NCBI GenBank assembly: GCA_009268125.1 | Contig: WBOU01000003.1 | Coordinates: 434,001 to 498,000, forward strand | Source of the DNA: Chloroflexia bacterium SDU3-3 | GTDB lineage: Bacteria; Chloroflexota; Chloroflexia; Chloroflexales; Roseiflexaceae | DNA: 64,000 bases | Reading direction: 5' to 3' | Shown here: positions 6,413 through 17,650 of the stretch, piece after piece | How positions within the stretch are numbered: the first letter of the stretch is position 1 | Layout: each line of letters opens with the position of its first letter | The notes under the pieces: model-generated | The model's input: only the letters and a program-made list of their open reading frames with translations | Told to the model about the DNA's origin: nothing | Databases searched by the model: none | Translations under genes and position numbers: made by a program

Positions 6413-9166
6413 CTAAAACGGATCATGCGAGGGCTTCTGGGGCAGCTTGGATTTGAGATTCTCCAGCTGCTGGTTGAGCCAGTTCTGGGCTGCATTGACT
6501 TTGGTGTCAACCGCCCCACCGATCGCATCGGTGGCGGCGTTGTAGCCCTTGGGCATATCCTGCGACACCTGCGGCATGTCCAGCAGCAGCGGCGAGGCCC
6601 AGTTCTTCACCGTGTGCCAGTTCGGCTCGAAGATGTTCTTCTCGGCGAACTCGCGCAGCGGGCCAGGGTGCTGGGCGGTACCGTGCCAGGCATCCAGCGT
6701 GAACCACTGCTTGCGGTCGCCCGACTTGAACTCGACGGCGGTGGGCATATAGTTGAAGATCTGCTCAACGCTGATCTGCGTGGCGCCGTTCTTCAGGGTC
6801 TCGTCGACCGCCTTCTGCGAGAGCTGGGCCGCGGTGGCCGCCGCCAGCACGCCCTCGACAATGCCGGGCTTGCTGGACTGGTTCAGCATCTCGTAGTCGC
6901 CGTAGATGTAGAACGACTCGTCGCCGCTCTGCTTCGAGCGCACCCGCAGGCCATCTTTGCAGAACATATCGTGCAGCGCTGCCGTGATCGACTGCACCGC
7001 ACCGGTCTGCAGGAAGGTCAGGTAGTTCATGTAGGCCTGGTCTTGGCTGAGCCCATTGGCTGGGTCGGCCTGCACGCCCGACTTGTTCATGCGCTGCTGG
7101 CGGGTGGGCTGCTCCTCGGCGGTCTGCGGGTCTGCCGACTGCTGCTCGGCCCCAGGGCGGTGCGGCCCGGCGTAGGCCTGCGGCGCCGAGAGATTCGGCT
7201 GGTTGGCCTGGGTCATGGTCTTGACCTTGTTCCAGGCCCACGGCGTCGAGATTGTCGATTTCTCGCTCTCGAAGGTGCCATCCTCGCCGTGCTTGGCAAA
7301 CTCGGCGGCGTTGCGCGCCTGGATGGCGCGGTTCTCGGCCTCGATCTCGGTGTTCTTGCGCTCGATCCAGTCCACATACCACTGCATGATCAGGGTCTTG
7401 TTGATCAGGTGGCCTGCGGCGAAGGAGTCCTGCAGGAAGTGATCGGCGTAGCCGTTGTTGATCCAGGCCAGGTTGGTCAGCTCTTTCTTCTTGGCGTCCG
7501 ACTTCTCACCACGGGCCTGCAGCGCGATCGCGCGGGCCTCGTTGTGGAAGTGCCGCCAGCGATCCCAGCTGAACGGGGCGAAGTGGCAGGCGTTGCGGGC
7601 CAGCACTTCGGCATAGTGGTTGGTGCCCTCGCCCTCGGTCAGGGCGTTGATCTCGCGCACCTCTTGGATGCCCTTGGTGCTGACGCCGCCGACCGTTGGG
7701 AACCACTCTTTCCACTCGTTGGCGACCGCAGGCTCGTCCTTCAGCTCTTTCAGCTCTTTGATCCGGGCCTCGGTCTCGGGGTCGTAGCCGCTGAATGGCA
7801 CCATGTTCCAGATCGGGTGATCTTCGGCATACTTGCGCTTCAGCTCGGCGATCTCGTTCTTGGCCACCTCGACCATCTTTTTCTCGATGTACTTGCTGGC
7901 CTCATAGCGGATGTGCTGGATGATCGGGCCGAGGAGATTCGCCTTGCCCTCGTCGATATCCTTGGGCGATCCGACATAGTCGGGCATCGCGTTTAGCTCG
8001 CCGTAGGTCACCCACAGCTTCTTGTCGGCCCCCACGGCCACCATGCGCTGGCCGTCGCCATCCTTCTCGGTGATCGCCTCGGGGCCGCGCTCGTGCCAGC
8101 TGCGCACGCGGCGCTGCTCGCCGCGCAGCACGTGCAGGCGGTGCTCGGCCTTGATGGATGTGTCGGCCACGCCCGCCAGCTCGCTGGGCTTCACTTGGCC
8201 CAGCAGCATGTGCTCTGCCGAGCCGTGGCGGCGGATGACACTGGGCGAGGCCCCCACGCTGATCGCCGCAGGCGAGCGCCGCAGGGTCTGCGCCGAAGCC
8301 GTGCTTGCGGGCGAGCGCCGCAGGATCTGCGAGGTGGGCGTGGGCGCGCAGGTGGGGCAGCCGCAGCCGTGCTGGTGGCCGCCGCTATGGCCGCCCGAGC
8401 AGCGCTGGATGGATGGGGCCGCGCTCGTCACCACCTTGCGCTGGATGTTACACGTGTCGCAGCCGCAGGCCGACTCGTGGCTGGCCGACGAGGGCTGGAC
8501 GGTACGAGCGCCCACGTCGCTGGTCACCTGGCGCTGCACCGTGCATGTGTCGCAGCCACAGGCCGACTGGTGCGCGCCCACTGCGGGCTTGCGCGCCACC
8601 GCCGAGCCCTGCTGCACCACATGGGTCAGCTCGTGCGCCAGCAGGCGCTGGCCCTCGCTGCTGCCTGGCTGGTACTCGCCCTGGCGGAAGAAGATGTCGC
8701 TGCCGGTGGTGAAGGCCCGCGCGCTCAGGGTTTGGTTCAGCGCGTCGGCCTGGGGGTTGGTGTGCACCCGCACGCCGCTGAAATCTGCGCCAAACGCGCC
8801 GCCCATCTGCTCTTCCACCTGCGAGGGTAGGCTCTGGCCGCCGCCGCGCGCCTGCTGGATGGACTGCTCGGTGCTGGCGCTGACCGCATCCGACTCGGGG
8901 GCGGCGGCGCTAGGCGCGCCAGCCGAGGCCCGCTGGATCTCGACCGTGCCGCGGTTCATCACGGCATCGGCGGCGCGGTCGGCCTCGGCCTCGGCAGGGT
9001 CGTTCACCGCGCCCACCGTCAGCTTGGCCTGGATGGCCAGGTTGCCGATGCGGTGCGGCAGGGCCATAGGCTGCCCGCCCTGGGGGCCAAATGAACGTTG
9101 GGCCAGCATTTCCGGCGCATTCGCAGCCGGTGCGGGGTGTTCGAGTCGACGCTGGTTGCGGCTCAT
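6413..9166 (-). CDS. DUF4157 (eCIS-core) protein with phospholipase-C-like C-terminal domain; candidate effector
   Basis: A 917-residue protein. Residues about 45-190 are a DUF4157/eCIS-core domain: LTVGAVNDPAEAEADRAADA, then FSGVRVHTN and LLAHELTHVVQQG, with the HELTH zinc-peptidase motif at 178-182. A linker (200-300) holds three CGC-x2-C clusters at 203-208, 234-239 and 268-273. From about 310 a helical domain follows, with TNHYAEVLARNACHF (515-529) and GYADHFLQDSFAAGHL, giving H576-x3-D580-x5-H586. That is the exact spacing of the zinc-ligand core of bacterial phospholipase C and P1 nuclease. ALHDMF near 731 may supply another ligand. DUF4157 marks cargo or accessory proteins of eCIS, so this is a candidate loaded toxin. 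No signal peptide is seen. The start has GAGGG upstream. Confidence 0.85.
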   Translation of the reverse strand: MSRNQRRLEHPAPAANAPEMLAQRSFGPQGGQPMALPHRIGNLAIQAKLTVGAVNDPAEAEADRAADAVMNRGTVEIQRASAGAPSAAAPESDAVSASTEQSIQQARGGGQSLPSQVEEQMGGAFGADFSGVRVHTNPQADALNQTLSARAFTTGSDIFFRQGEYQPGSSEGQRLLAHELTHVVQQGSAVARKPAVGAHQSACGCDTCTVQRQVTSDVGARTVQPSSASHESACGCDTCNIQRKVVTSAAPSIQRCSGGHSGGHQHGCGCPTCAPTPTSQILRRSPASTASAQTLRRSPAAISVGASPSVIRRHGSAEHMLLGQVKPSELAGVADTSIKAEHRLHVLRGEQRRVRSWHERGPEAITEKDGDGQRMVAVGADKKLWVTYGELNAMPDYVGSPKDIDEGKANLLGPIIQHIRYEASKYIEKKMVEVAKNEIAELKRKYAEDHPIWNMVPFSGYDPETEARIKELKELKDEPAVANEWKEWFPTVGGVSTKGIQEVREINALTEGEGTNHYAEVLARNACHFAPFSWDRWRHFHNEARAIALQARGEKSDAKKKELTNLAWINNGYADHFLQDSFAAGHLINKTLIMQWYVDWIERKNTEIEAENRAIQARNAAEFAKHGEDGTFESEKSTISTPWAWNKVKTMTQANQPNLSAPQAYAGPHRPGAEQQSADPQTAEEQPTRQQRMNKSGVQADPANGLSQDQAYMNYLTFLQTGAVQSITAALHDMFCKDGLRVRSKQSGDESFYIYGDYEMLNQSSKPGIVEGVLAAATAAQLSQKAVDETLKNGATQISVEQIFNYMPTAVEFKSGDRKQWFTLDAWHGTAQHPGPLREFAEKNIFEPNWHTVKNWASPLLLDMPQVSQDMPKGYNAATDAIGGAVDTKVNAAQNWLNQQLENLKSKLPQKPSHDPF

Positions 9167-9197
9167 ACGTATCCCTCTGCGAAACGAAGCAGGTGCG

Positions 9198-11161
<1,964 letters not shown>

Positions 11162-11165
<4 letters not shown>

Positions 11166-11725
11166 TTCGCGTACTCCTCGCGCGGGGACGCTGCGGCAGA
11201 GATGCGGTAGGCAATGGATGGGCGGCCACGGGCCTGCAGCGACGACCAGATGCGCGAGGCTTCTTCGGGGCTGAGAATCTGCGGCGTGATGCTCAGGCGC
11301 TTGATCTGGGCCACCGGCGAGTCTTCACCCAACATGGTGGAGGGCAAAAACCCATAGCCACGGGCCGATAGCGCCTCCAGGGCCACCAGGATCGACTGCT
11401 GGTCGATCACCGCGCTGGCGAACGACTGGATAACACAGCCAAGCAACATTTCATGCTGAAGATCACCACTGCCATAGGCGGTGATGAGATAGTGGAGGTC
11501 AAACGGCAGCACGCTGCGCCGCAGCGATAGGCTGGGCGTCAGGCTATAGAGGTAGATATTGACCTGGGGTCGTTCGTCGGCACCCGTGGTAATGCGATCC
11601 GGCGGTAACGCAGATACCACCACATCGGCCCCCAGATACGCCCCTATATTCTCTTGCACAAGCCAGTTTTCGATCTGGCTCTTAAGGACCGCAGAAACAA
11701 TAGCGATCGTGAATGCGCTTAACAC
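11162..11725 (-). CDS. DUF4255 protein (tail terminator, Pvc16/Afp16-like); first gene of eCIS operon
   Basis: A 187-residue protein of the DUF4255 family: ENWLVQENIGAYLGADVVVS, QVNIYLYSLTPSLSLRRSVL, PFDLHYLITAYGSGDLQHEM. Afp16-like members cap the distal end of sheath and tube and stop elongation. Translation starts at GTG (11725-11723), preceded by AAGGA at about 9 bases. It is the first minus-strand gene after a 0.5-kb AT-rich gap, so the operon promoter should lie in 11726-12150; no convincing -35/-10 pair was found by eye. Confidence 0.88.
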
Positions 11726-12155
11726 TGCCAGGTCCTTCTATGCACTACCTGGGCGACCATGGTGACAACTGACCGACACTATGAAGGTGCGTTACGAGAT
11801 GTTTACCTTTGGAGAACACCGTCTGAACAGCCCAAAGGTTACCATAGAAAAAAGGACAATGCAATTGCCTTGCGACCACGAAATTATCACAATTTATACA
11901 TCTTGATTGCAATTTCGTTGCGATTCCTCATCAATCGACAAAAATACGGTTAGGCATAAAACAGCCTTTATCCCGGTCATATTGGGGTAAACCCCAAACC
12001 ACCACTAAAAAATAGTAAAAAAGAGGGTATCGAGATAACATTCTCTTAACCATAGGAACTGGTTACCCACCAGCCATTATTTACCGCATCGCGAGCGCTC
12101 CTGAGGAGAAAAACGATAGGCATTCGTACGGCCCAGTCTGCGCTCTAGGCAAAGC
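11726..12155. other. AT-rich intergenic region upstream of eCIS operon
   Basis: This is one of the most AT-rich stretches of the window, notably 11820-12060, and carries no credible gene. It separates the eCIS operon from the hybrid kinase, both on the minus strand, so it must hold the eCIS promoter. A TATGGT hexamer preceded by a T6 tract is visible on the minus strand near 11845, but without a good -35 partner. AT-rich DNA here could favour nucleoid-protein silencing; that is speculation. Confidence 0.5.
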
Positions 12156-12184
12156 AACGCCCCGGGAAGGGCTCCCAGGGCGTT
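12156..12184 (-). terminator. Hairpin after hybrid histidine kinase
   Basis: AACGCCC and GGGCGTT form a 7-bp stem, continued inside by GGGA/TCCC after one mismatch. It lies 67 bases past the kinase stop. The following minus-strand bases are only weakly T-rich (TTGCTTTG), so efficiency is uncertain. Confidence 0.5.
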
Positions 12185-12250
12185 AGATCATCATTTCCGC
12201 GCCTAGCGGCGTACTGCAAGTAGCTGTATTAAGCGGGCTTAACCTGCTTG

Positions 12251-15200
12251 CTAGCGCTGAAATTGCATGACCTGACGAATTGTGTCACGCAGCGCCTCGT
12301 TCGTAATCCGCGATTTCACCAAGAATGCGGCAACCGCATACGATGGATCCAGCAACTCGTCGCTATCGCCTGCGGCAAACACCACCACCGGCACTGGCGT
12401 CAGCTGCAGCTCGTGGATGAAGCGTAGCACGCGCTCGCCCGAGCCATCGGGCAGGCTCAGATCCAGCAGGACCAGATCGAAGCGATAGCGCAGCAGCAGA
12501 CCGCAGGCCTCGGAGACACTAGTGGCGGTGCGCACCTGGGCCACATCCTGGAATAGTACATCGACAATCTGGCGGATGTCCGGATCGTCTTCCACGTGCA
12601 GGATCCAAGGCTGCTCGGCATCGTTCTGCTGCGCTGGCTGGGCGATCGCCTGCAGCAGGGTCGACGGATCGAAGGCCAGCGCGGTGGCATCGGGGGCAGC
12701 AGCGTATGGGGCATCCATAATAATCGGCATGTGGCGCGTACGCTGGCTATCGCGCAGCTCGCTCATCCATGCGCGTCCCTCATCGGTGTCCACATCGATC
12801 TTCAGTCGCACCGCATCGTAGAGGTAGCGGGCCTGCAGCAGCCGCGCCTCGCCGATCGTACGCACGTGGTCGATATGGTAGGAGCCGGGCAAGGCAGCCG
12901 CGCCCGGCTGCGCCAATGTGGGCGAGGGATCGCACACCAGCAGCCGGGCAGGCAGGCGCTGCCGCGCCGCAGCCGGATCAGCAGGCTGCATCCGCAGATC
13001 GACGAAGAACACTGTGCCCACATCTGGAACGCTCTCGAAGCCGATGCTGCCGCCCAGCTGCTCGACTATCGCCTTCGAGATGCTCAGCCCCAGCCCCGAG
13101 CCACCCTTCTGCCGCGTGCTCGACGAGTCGGCCTGGGCAAAACGCTGAAAAATGCTGCTGCGGAAATGAGCCGGGATGCCGGGGCCACTATCGGCTACTG
13201 CCACCCGCATCGTGCTGTCATGGCGGCTGAGCGTGATGGTGATCGGCAGGCCGCGCGGCGAAAATTTGGCCGCATTCGAGATCAGGTTGGTGAAGACCTG
13301 GATGATCCGGTCAGGATCGATATAGACCAGGGCATCCTCATCCAGATCGCCCTCTAGCTCGACCCAAGTGCCATACTGCTGGGTATAGGGCTGGTTGGCA
13401 TCGATCGTCTGGCGGATCAGCGGCAGGATGGGCAGGGGCTGGATGGCGAAGCTCATGCGCCCCGATGCGATCTTCTCAATATCGAGGATGTCGTTAATCA
13501 GGCGCACGAGCCGATCGCTGTTATTGGTGGCGATGTCGATCATGGCCTGGGCCTGGGGCGGAAGCTCGCCAGCTAGGCCGCCAACCAGCAGGCCCAAGGC
13601 CCCGCGGATGGATGTAAGCGGCGTGCGCAGCTCGTGGCTCACCAGCGCCACAAAGTCGTTCTTCATCTGCTCAAGCTCTTTGCGGTAGGTGATATCGTTC
13701 TGGATGACGATAAACTTGGTCAAGACCCCGCGCGAGTCGAAGATCGGGGTGATGTTGACCATCGCCCAGAACGGCGTGCCATCGCGGCGGTAGAGCAGGA
13801 TCTCCTCCAGCACCGGCGAGCCAGCCCGCAGCGCCGCTATCATGTGCGGCCCAGTCTGGGCATCGGAATCGGCACCATGGAGCAGTTCAATAGGCCGACG
13901 CCCCCGGATATCGTCTAGGGTGTAGCCGGTAAGTCGGTAGAAGGCCTCGTTGCACCACTCAACCGCCCCCAGGTTGTCGCAGATCAAGATGCCCGACTCG
14001 GCCTTGCTGGCCACCAGCGAGAGCTGCTGCAGCTCGGCCTCGGTGCGGCGGCGCTCGGTGATATCGCTAAACGACGCGACCACCCCGTAGGGGGCGGGGT
14101 CGCCAGGGCGAAACAAGGGGTACGCGTTCATCAAGATCCAGATCCGATCGCGCCCAGGCGGCGCTAGCCCCATCACCACATCAGTACACGCGCGGCCAGT
14201 GGTAAGCGCAACCAGCGCAGGTCGGTCCTCCATGGGAAACGGGCGCTCATCCACATCGTACATTGCCCACGTATGCTTCAGGCTATTTTTCCCCAGCAAC
14301 TGCTCTTGGGGGATACCTAAAATCCGCTCGGTGCTCTGGTTACATGTGAGGATCTCACCCAGGTTGTCATGGACTAAAATACCCTCGTGCAGCGAGTTGA
14401 TCACGGTGCGGTAAAGCGCCTCGCTCTCGCGCAGCTTGGCCTCGGCGCGCTTGCGCGCGGTAATATCCTGGTGGGCGATCACCACCCGCCGCCGATCGGC
14501 ATCGGTGAAGGCGGAGATCCGCGCGCTATACCAGCGCATCTCGCCCGCGTAGGGGTAGGCGTACTCGTGCGTAAAAAACCGCTCCTCGCCCGCCAGGATG
14601 CTATGGATGCCGGTGGCAATCGCCATCGCCGCAGTGGCGTACTCGGGGGGCGCGCCCGCCCACAGCGAGAAGTAGCTGCGCCCCAGGCCCACATCTATCA
14701 CCTGCGGAGCCATGGAGCGCCACGAGGCCTGCGCGGCGGTGTTCATGGCGATGATCACGCCCTGCTCGTTAAGGATGATCACCTCATCGGTAATAGCATC
14801 GAGGGCCAGCTGCAAGAAGTGCTCGGAGCGCTGGATATGATCGGCCAGCATGCTGTAGGCGCGGGACTGGTGGTACAGCGTTATCTCCGACACCAGCGCG
14901 GCGGCAAGATCATCGAGCAGCGCAAGATCGCCGTCGGCCCAGGTGCGGGGCTGGGCGCTGCACACCGCTATTGCGCCGATGGTGGGCTGATCGACGGTGC
15001 GCAGCGCAAGCGCGGCGATGGAGCGCGGCAGCGCGGGAAGCGGCTCGGGGTAGACGGCAAGCAGGGGATCTTGGCCGGTGCCATCGAGCAGCAGGGGCGA
15101 GTGGCTGCGTGCCGCCTGTCGGCAGATCCAGCCGACGAAGGCCTGCTCGCTGGGCAGCAGCGGCTGGCCCTGCACTGGGTAGTCCAACAGCGTATCGCTG

Positions 15201-15337
15201 TTGGTGAAGAAGATAGAGCACGCCGCACCGCCCAGCGCGCGATCGGCGATCCGGGCGGTGCGTTCGCAGATCTGGCGAAGCGCGGCGCTGATATGAGCTG
15301 GTGGGTCGTATGTATTGGGAGACAGATAGGTGCTCAT
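12251..15337 (-). CDS. Hybrid sensor histidine kinase GAF-PAS(x3)-HisKA-HATPase-REC
   Basis: A 1028-residue cytoplasmic protein with no membrane segment. A GAF-like domain occupies about 15-155, followed by three PAS domains (about 165-295, 300-430, 435-555), the last with a PAC-like FIVIQNDITYRKELEQMK. The H box is SHELRTP with H568; the N, G1 and G2 boxes follow (NLISNAAKFS, DSGPGIP, GSGLGLSI). Residues about 797-890 look like a degenerate receiver lacking the phospho-acceptor signature. A true receiver follows with HVEDDPD (914-920), VLLDLSLPDG with D959, and K1008. It probably senses a soluble ligand or redox cue. No partner output regulator is adjacent. Confidence 0.93.
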   Translation of the reverse strand: MSTYLSPNTYDPPAHISAALRQICERTARIADRALGGAACSIFFTNSDTLLDYPVQGQPLLPSEQAFVGWICRQAARSHSPLLLDGTGQDPLLAVYPEPLPALPRSIAALALRTVDQPTIGAIAVCSAQPRTWADGDLALLDDLAAALVSEITLYHQSRAYSMLADHIQRSEHFLQLALDAITDEVIILNEQGVIIAMNTAAQASWRSMAPQVIDVGLGRSYFSLWAGAPPEYATAAMAIATGIHSILAGEERFFTHEYAYPYAGEMRWYSARISAFTDADRRRVVIAHQDITARKRAEAKLRESEALYRTVINSLHEGILVHDNLGEILTCNQSTERILGIPQEQLLGKNSLKHTWAMYDVDERPFPMEDRPALVALTTGRACTDVVMGLAPPGRDRIWILMNAYPLFRPGDPAPYGVVASFSDITERRRTEAELQQLSLVASKAESGILICDNLGAVEWCNEAFYRLTGYTLDDIRGRRPIELLHGADSDAQTGPHMIAALRAGSPVLEEILLYRRDGTPFWAMVNITPIFDSRGVLTKFIVIQNDITYRKELEQMKNDFVALVSHELRTPLTSIRGALGLLVGGLAGELPPQAQAMIDIATNNSDRLVRLINDILDIEKIASGRMSFAIQPLPILPLIRQTIDANQPYTQQYGTWVELEGDLDEDALVYIDPDRIIQVFTNLISNAAKFSPRGLPITITLSRHDSTMRVAVADSGPGIPAHFRSSIFQRFAQADSSSTRQKGGSGLGLSISKAIVEQLGGSIGFESVPDVGTVFFVDLRMQPADPAAARQRLPARLLVCDPSPTLAQPGAAALPGSYHIDHVRTIGEARLLQARYLYDAVRLKIDVDTDEGRAWMSELRDSQRTRHMPIIMDAPYAAAPDATALAFDPSTLLQAIAQPAQQNDAEQPWILHVEDDPDIRQIVDVLFQDVAQVRTATSVSEACGLLLRYRFDLVLLDLSLPDGSGERVLRFIHELQLTPVPVVVFAAGDSDELLDPSYAVAAFLVKSRITNEALRDTIRQVMQFQR

Positions 15338-15365
15338 GCACGCCTCGCATATCCTTATAGCTGCA

Positions 15366-15390
15366 GCCTATGCACAACGTGGGCATAGGC
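15366..15390. promoter_or_regulatory. Inverted repeat in divergent kinase/nat promoter region
   Basis: GCCTATGC and GCATAGGC, an 8-bp perfect dyad with a 9-base spacer, lie in the 147-base gap between two divergent genes, 29-53 bases before the kinase start. It may be an operator or a 5'-UTR hairpin of the kinase mRNA. Confidence 0.4.
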
Positions 15391-15484
15391 GCTCTGCTAG
15401 GTAGGGTACGCAGTTTGTCGCGCGCTCGCTATTTCAAGTTTGTTACAGTTACGGTGCAATTTATAGCAAGATAGAGAGGTCACT

Positions 15485-16306
15485 ATGCGGCTCCAGGCCT
15501 ACCTTGACCGGATCGGGTACAGCGGCCCGCGCCAGCCCACGCGCGAGGTGCTGCACGCCATCCACCGCGCGCACTTGCTGGCCATCCCCTACGAGAATCT
15601 GTATATCCACCAGGGCCGCAGCCTGCCGCTCGATGAGGGGTTCTTTTTCCGCAAGCTGGTGGAGGAGGGGCGAGGCGGCTGGTGCTACGAGATGAATGGG
15701 CTGCTGGCATGGGCGCTACGCGAGCTGGGCTTCCAGGTACGCCTGATCGCGAGCGCGGTGAACCGTGAGCGGCTGGGCGAGCGCGCCGAGGGCAACCATA
15801 TGCTGCTGCTGGTCCAGCTCGATCGGCCCTACATGGTCGATGTGGGCTTCGGCAATGGGATCATCGAGCCGCTGCCGCTGGAAGAAGGGCAGTACCAGCA
15901 GGGCTTCCTGAGCTATGGGCTGCGGCGCGAGGGCGAGCGCTGGTTTTTCCAGAACCAGCCCTATGGCGGGCCAGGGTTCGACTTCACGCTCCAGCCACGT
16001 GAGCTGGGCGACTTCGCCGCGCCCTGCCACGATCTGCAGACCGCGCCAGACTCGGGGCAGCGGCGCACCGCCTGCTGCATCCGCTTCACGGGCCACGGCA
16101 TCACAACGCTGCGCGGGGCGACCCTGGCCGATCTCACCGCCGATGGCGAGTCCACCCATGTGATCGAGAGCGGGGCCGAGTACGCCCAGGTGCTGCGCGC
16201 GCGCTTCGGGCTGGCCATGCCCGAGGCGGCGGCGCTGTGGCCGAAGGTGTGGCAGGCACACCAAGAGTGGCAGGCTGCGCTCGCCGAGGCCCAGCCGCAG
16301 CTGTGA
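15485..16306 (+). CDS. nat: Arylamine N-acetyltransferase
   Basis: A 273-residue NAT family enzyme that transfers acetyl from acetyl-CoA to arylamines, hydrazines or, in some bacteria, to aminated intermediates of secondary metabolites. The catalytic triad is in place: C67 in RGGWCYEMNGLL, H105 in GNHMLLLV and D119 in YMVDVGFGNG. IPYENLYIH near residue 34 is the usual family N-terminal motif. Length is typical. GAGAGG precedes the ATG. It is monocistronic, divergent from the hybrid kinase and closed by a very strong hairpin (16330-16369). Confidence 0.93.
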   Translation: MRLQAYLDRIGYSGPRQPTREVLHAIHRAHLLAIPYENLYIHQGRSLPLDEGFFFRKLVEEGRGGWCYEMNGLLAWALRELGFQVRLIASAVNRERLGERAEGNHMLLLVQLDRPYMVDVGFGNGIIEPLPLEEGQYQQGFLSYGLRREGERWFFQNQPYGGPGFDFTLQPRELGDFAAPCHDLQTAPDSGQRRTACCIRFTGHGITTLRGATLADLTADGESTHVIESGAEYAQVLRARFGLAMPEAAALWPKVWQAHQEWQAALAEAQPQL

Positions 16307-16329
16307 GATCATCGCTCGATGCACACAAA

Positions 16330-16369
16330 AGCCGCCCGCGCCGATCGACGCTGATCGGCGCGGGCGGCT
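16330..16369. terminator. Bidirectional terminator between nat and the binding-protein gene
   Basis: A perfect 17-bp stem (left arm 16330-16346, right arm 16353-16369) with a 6-base loop. AAAA flanks it on the left and TTTT follows on the right, so it can serve both converging genes. Confidence 0.9.
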
Positions 16370-16433
16370 GATTTTCATGCTGATCGCAGCGATGGCGGGC
16401 GACGCTGGCCGCCTTACCCCGCGTGGGGAAGCG

Positions 16434-17522
16434 CTACTTGGCCAACGCGGCGGCGACGGCATCCACCACCTTGTCGGCGGCGACTGGGCCACCGAGGGTG
16501 CTCCACACCGCGCCATCCATCGGCACCACGTGACCGTTCTTCACAGCCTTGAGCTGCTGGAACAGAGGCGAGTCCATGGCGCTCTTCATGGCATCCACAT
16601 CCTCGCCCGCAGGGCTGAGCGTGCCGATGAACATCCAATCGCCGTCGATCTCGCCGATCTTCTCCAGGCTGAGCGGGGCCGAGTGGGCGTGGCCCTCCAC
16701 GCGCTGGTTGGCCGGGCGCACCAAGCCCAGATCGGCCAGCACCGCGCTGGCAAACTGGTCCTTGTCCATAAAGCTGGGGCCGTTAGGATTCCAGCGCACG
16801 ATGCTGACCTCGGCACCGGCGTTCGCACCGAGCTTAGCCTTCACATCCGCCACCTTCTTGGCGTAGGCATCCAGGGCCTGCTGGGCCTGGGCCTCACGCC
16901 CAGTGATGGTGGCAATACGCTGCAGATGCTGCTGCCATGTCTCGCCGTACACGGTGGTGATCACCGTAGGGGCGATGGCGCGCAGCTGCTTGAGCGCGTC
17001 GCCGTGGTACTCCTCGGTCATGTCGCCCGCCAGGATGAGGTCGGGCTTGAGCTTGGCCACCGACTCGATGTTGGGACGCATCATGTCGCCCACCACCTCG
17101 ATCCCGGCCACCTGGTCGGCCAGGTAGGCGGGTGGGGCGGTCTGGCCCTGGCCGTTGGTGATACCCACGGGCTTGACGCCCAGCGTCAGGAGGACATCGA
17201 GCGCCTCCTGGGTGACGACGACGATCCGCTGGGGGTCGGCAGGCACCTCAAGGCTTGCGCCATTGGCGTCGGTGATCACCTTGGTCGCGCCGATGGCGGC
17301 CTGGGTGGTCTCGGCGGGGGCGGCGGTCGGGGCGGGCGCGACCGTGGCGACCTCGGTCGGGGCCGTGGTGGCGGCGGGGGCCGCCGTGGCCGCAGGCTCG
17401 GTCGGGGCGGGGGCTGCCGTGGCGGCGGGGGCGGTGGGCGCGGCGGTGGGGGCCGCCGACTGGCACGCGGCCAGCGCAAGCGCGGCCAGCGCGGCCACGA
17501 TCAGCGAGGGGCGTTTGAGCAT
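16434..17522 (-). CDS. Iron-siderophore-type ABC transporter substrate-binding lipoprotein
   Basis: A 362-residue protein with the chosen ATG at 17522, because AGGAG precedes it and it gives a lipoprotein signal MLKRPSLIVAALAALALAAC with the lipid-modified cysteine at 20. An Ala/Pro/Thr linker follows, then a periplasmic-binding-protein type 2 fold (FepB/FecB-like): PQRIVVVTQEALDVLLTLGV, PNIESVAKLKPDLILAG and the long central helix ending near REAQAQQALDAYAKK. It should capture a ferric siderophore or haem-like chelate at the cell surface. No permease or ATPase gene adjoins it. The iron-box-like promoter supports the iron assignment. The frame stays open upstream to 17621, but without a signal-like start. 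Confidence 0.88.
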   Translation of the reverse strand: MLKRPSLIVAALAALALAACQSAAPTAAPTAPAATAAPAPTEPAATAAPAATTAPTEVATVAPAPTAAPAETTQAAIGATKVITDANGASLEVPADPQRIVVVTQEALDVLLTLGVKPVGITNGQGQTAPPAYLADQVAGIEVVGDMMRPNIESVAKLKPDLILAGDMTEEYHGDALKQLRAIAPTVITTVYGETWQQHLQRIATITGREAQAQQALDAYAKKVADVKAKLGANAGAEVSIVRWNPNGPSFMDKDQFASAVLADLGLVRPANQRVEGHAHSAPLSLEKIGEIDGDWMFIGTLSPAGEDVDAMKSAMDSPLFQQLKAVKNGHVVPMDGAVWSTLGGPVAADKVVDAVAAALAK

Positions 17523-17631
17523 CTGAAAAGCTCCTTCAGGCATGCAAAACACACAGCAAGGTAGGCCCAGGCGCAGAGCAGGGGCCAGAGACAGAGCGCG
17601 GACAGGGATTAGCTTTTGCATCAGTCGGCGG

Positions 17632-17650
17632 TTAGCATAGGCTAATACCT
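17632..17650. promoter_or_regulatory. DtxR/IdeR-like iron box over the -10
   Basis: TTAGCATAGGCTAATACCT agrees with the DtxR/IdeR 19-mer (TTAGGTTAGGCTAACCTAA) at 12 of its first 14 positions and contains the TTAGC-GCTAA dyad. It covers the -10 of the promoter of an iron-type binding-protein gene, exactly where an iron repressor would act. The 3' half is poorly conserved. Confidence 0.55.

Noticed and set aside
16321-16375. Possible small RNA gene between nat and the binding-protein gene
   Set aside because: The 17-bp hairpin with A and T flanks is fully explained as a bidirectional terminator for two converging genes.
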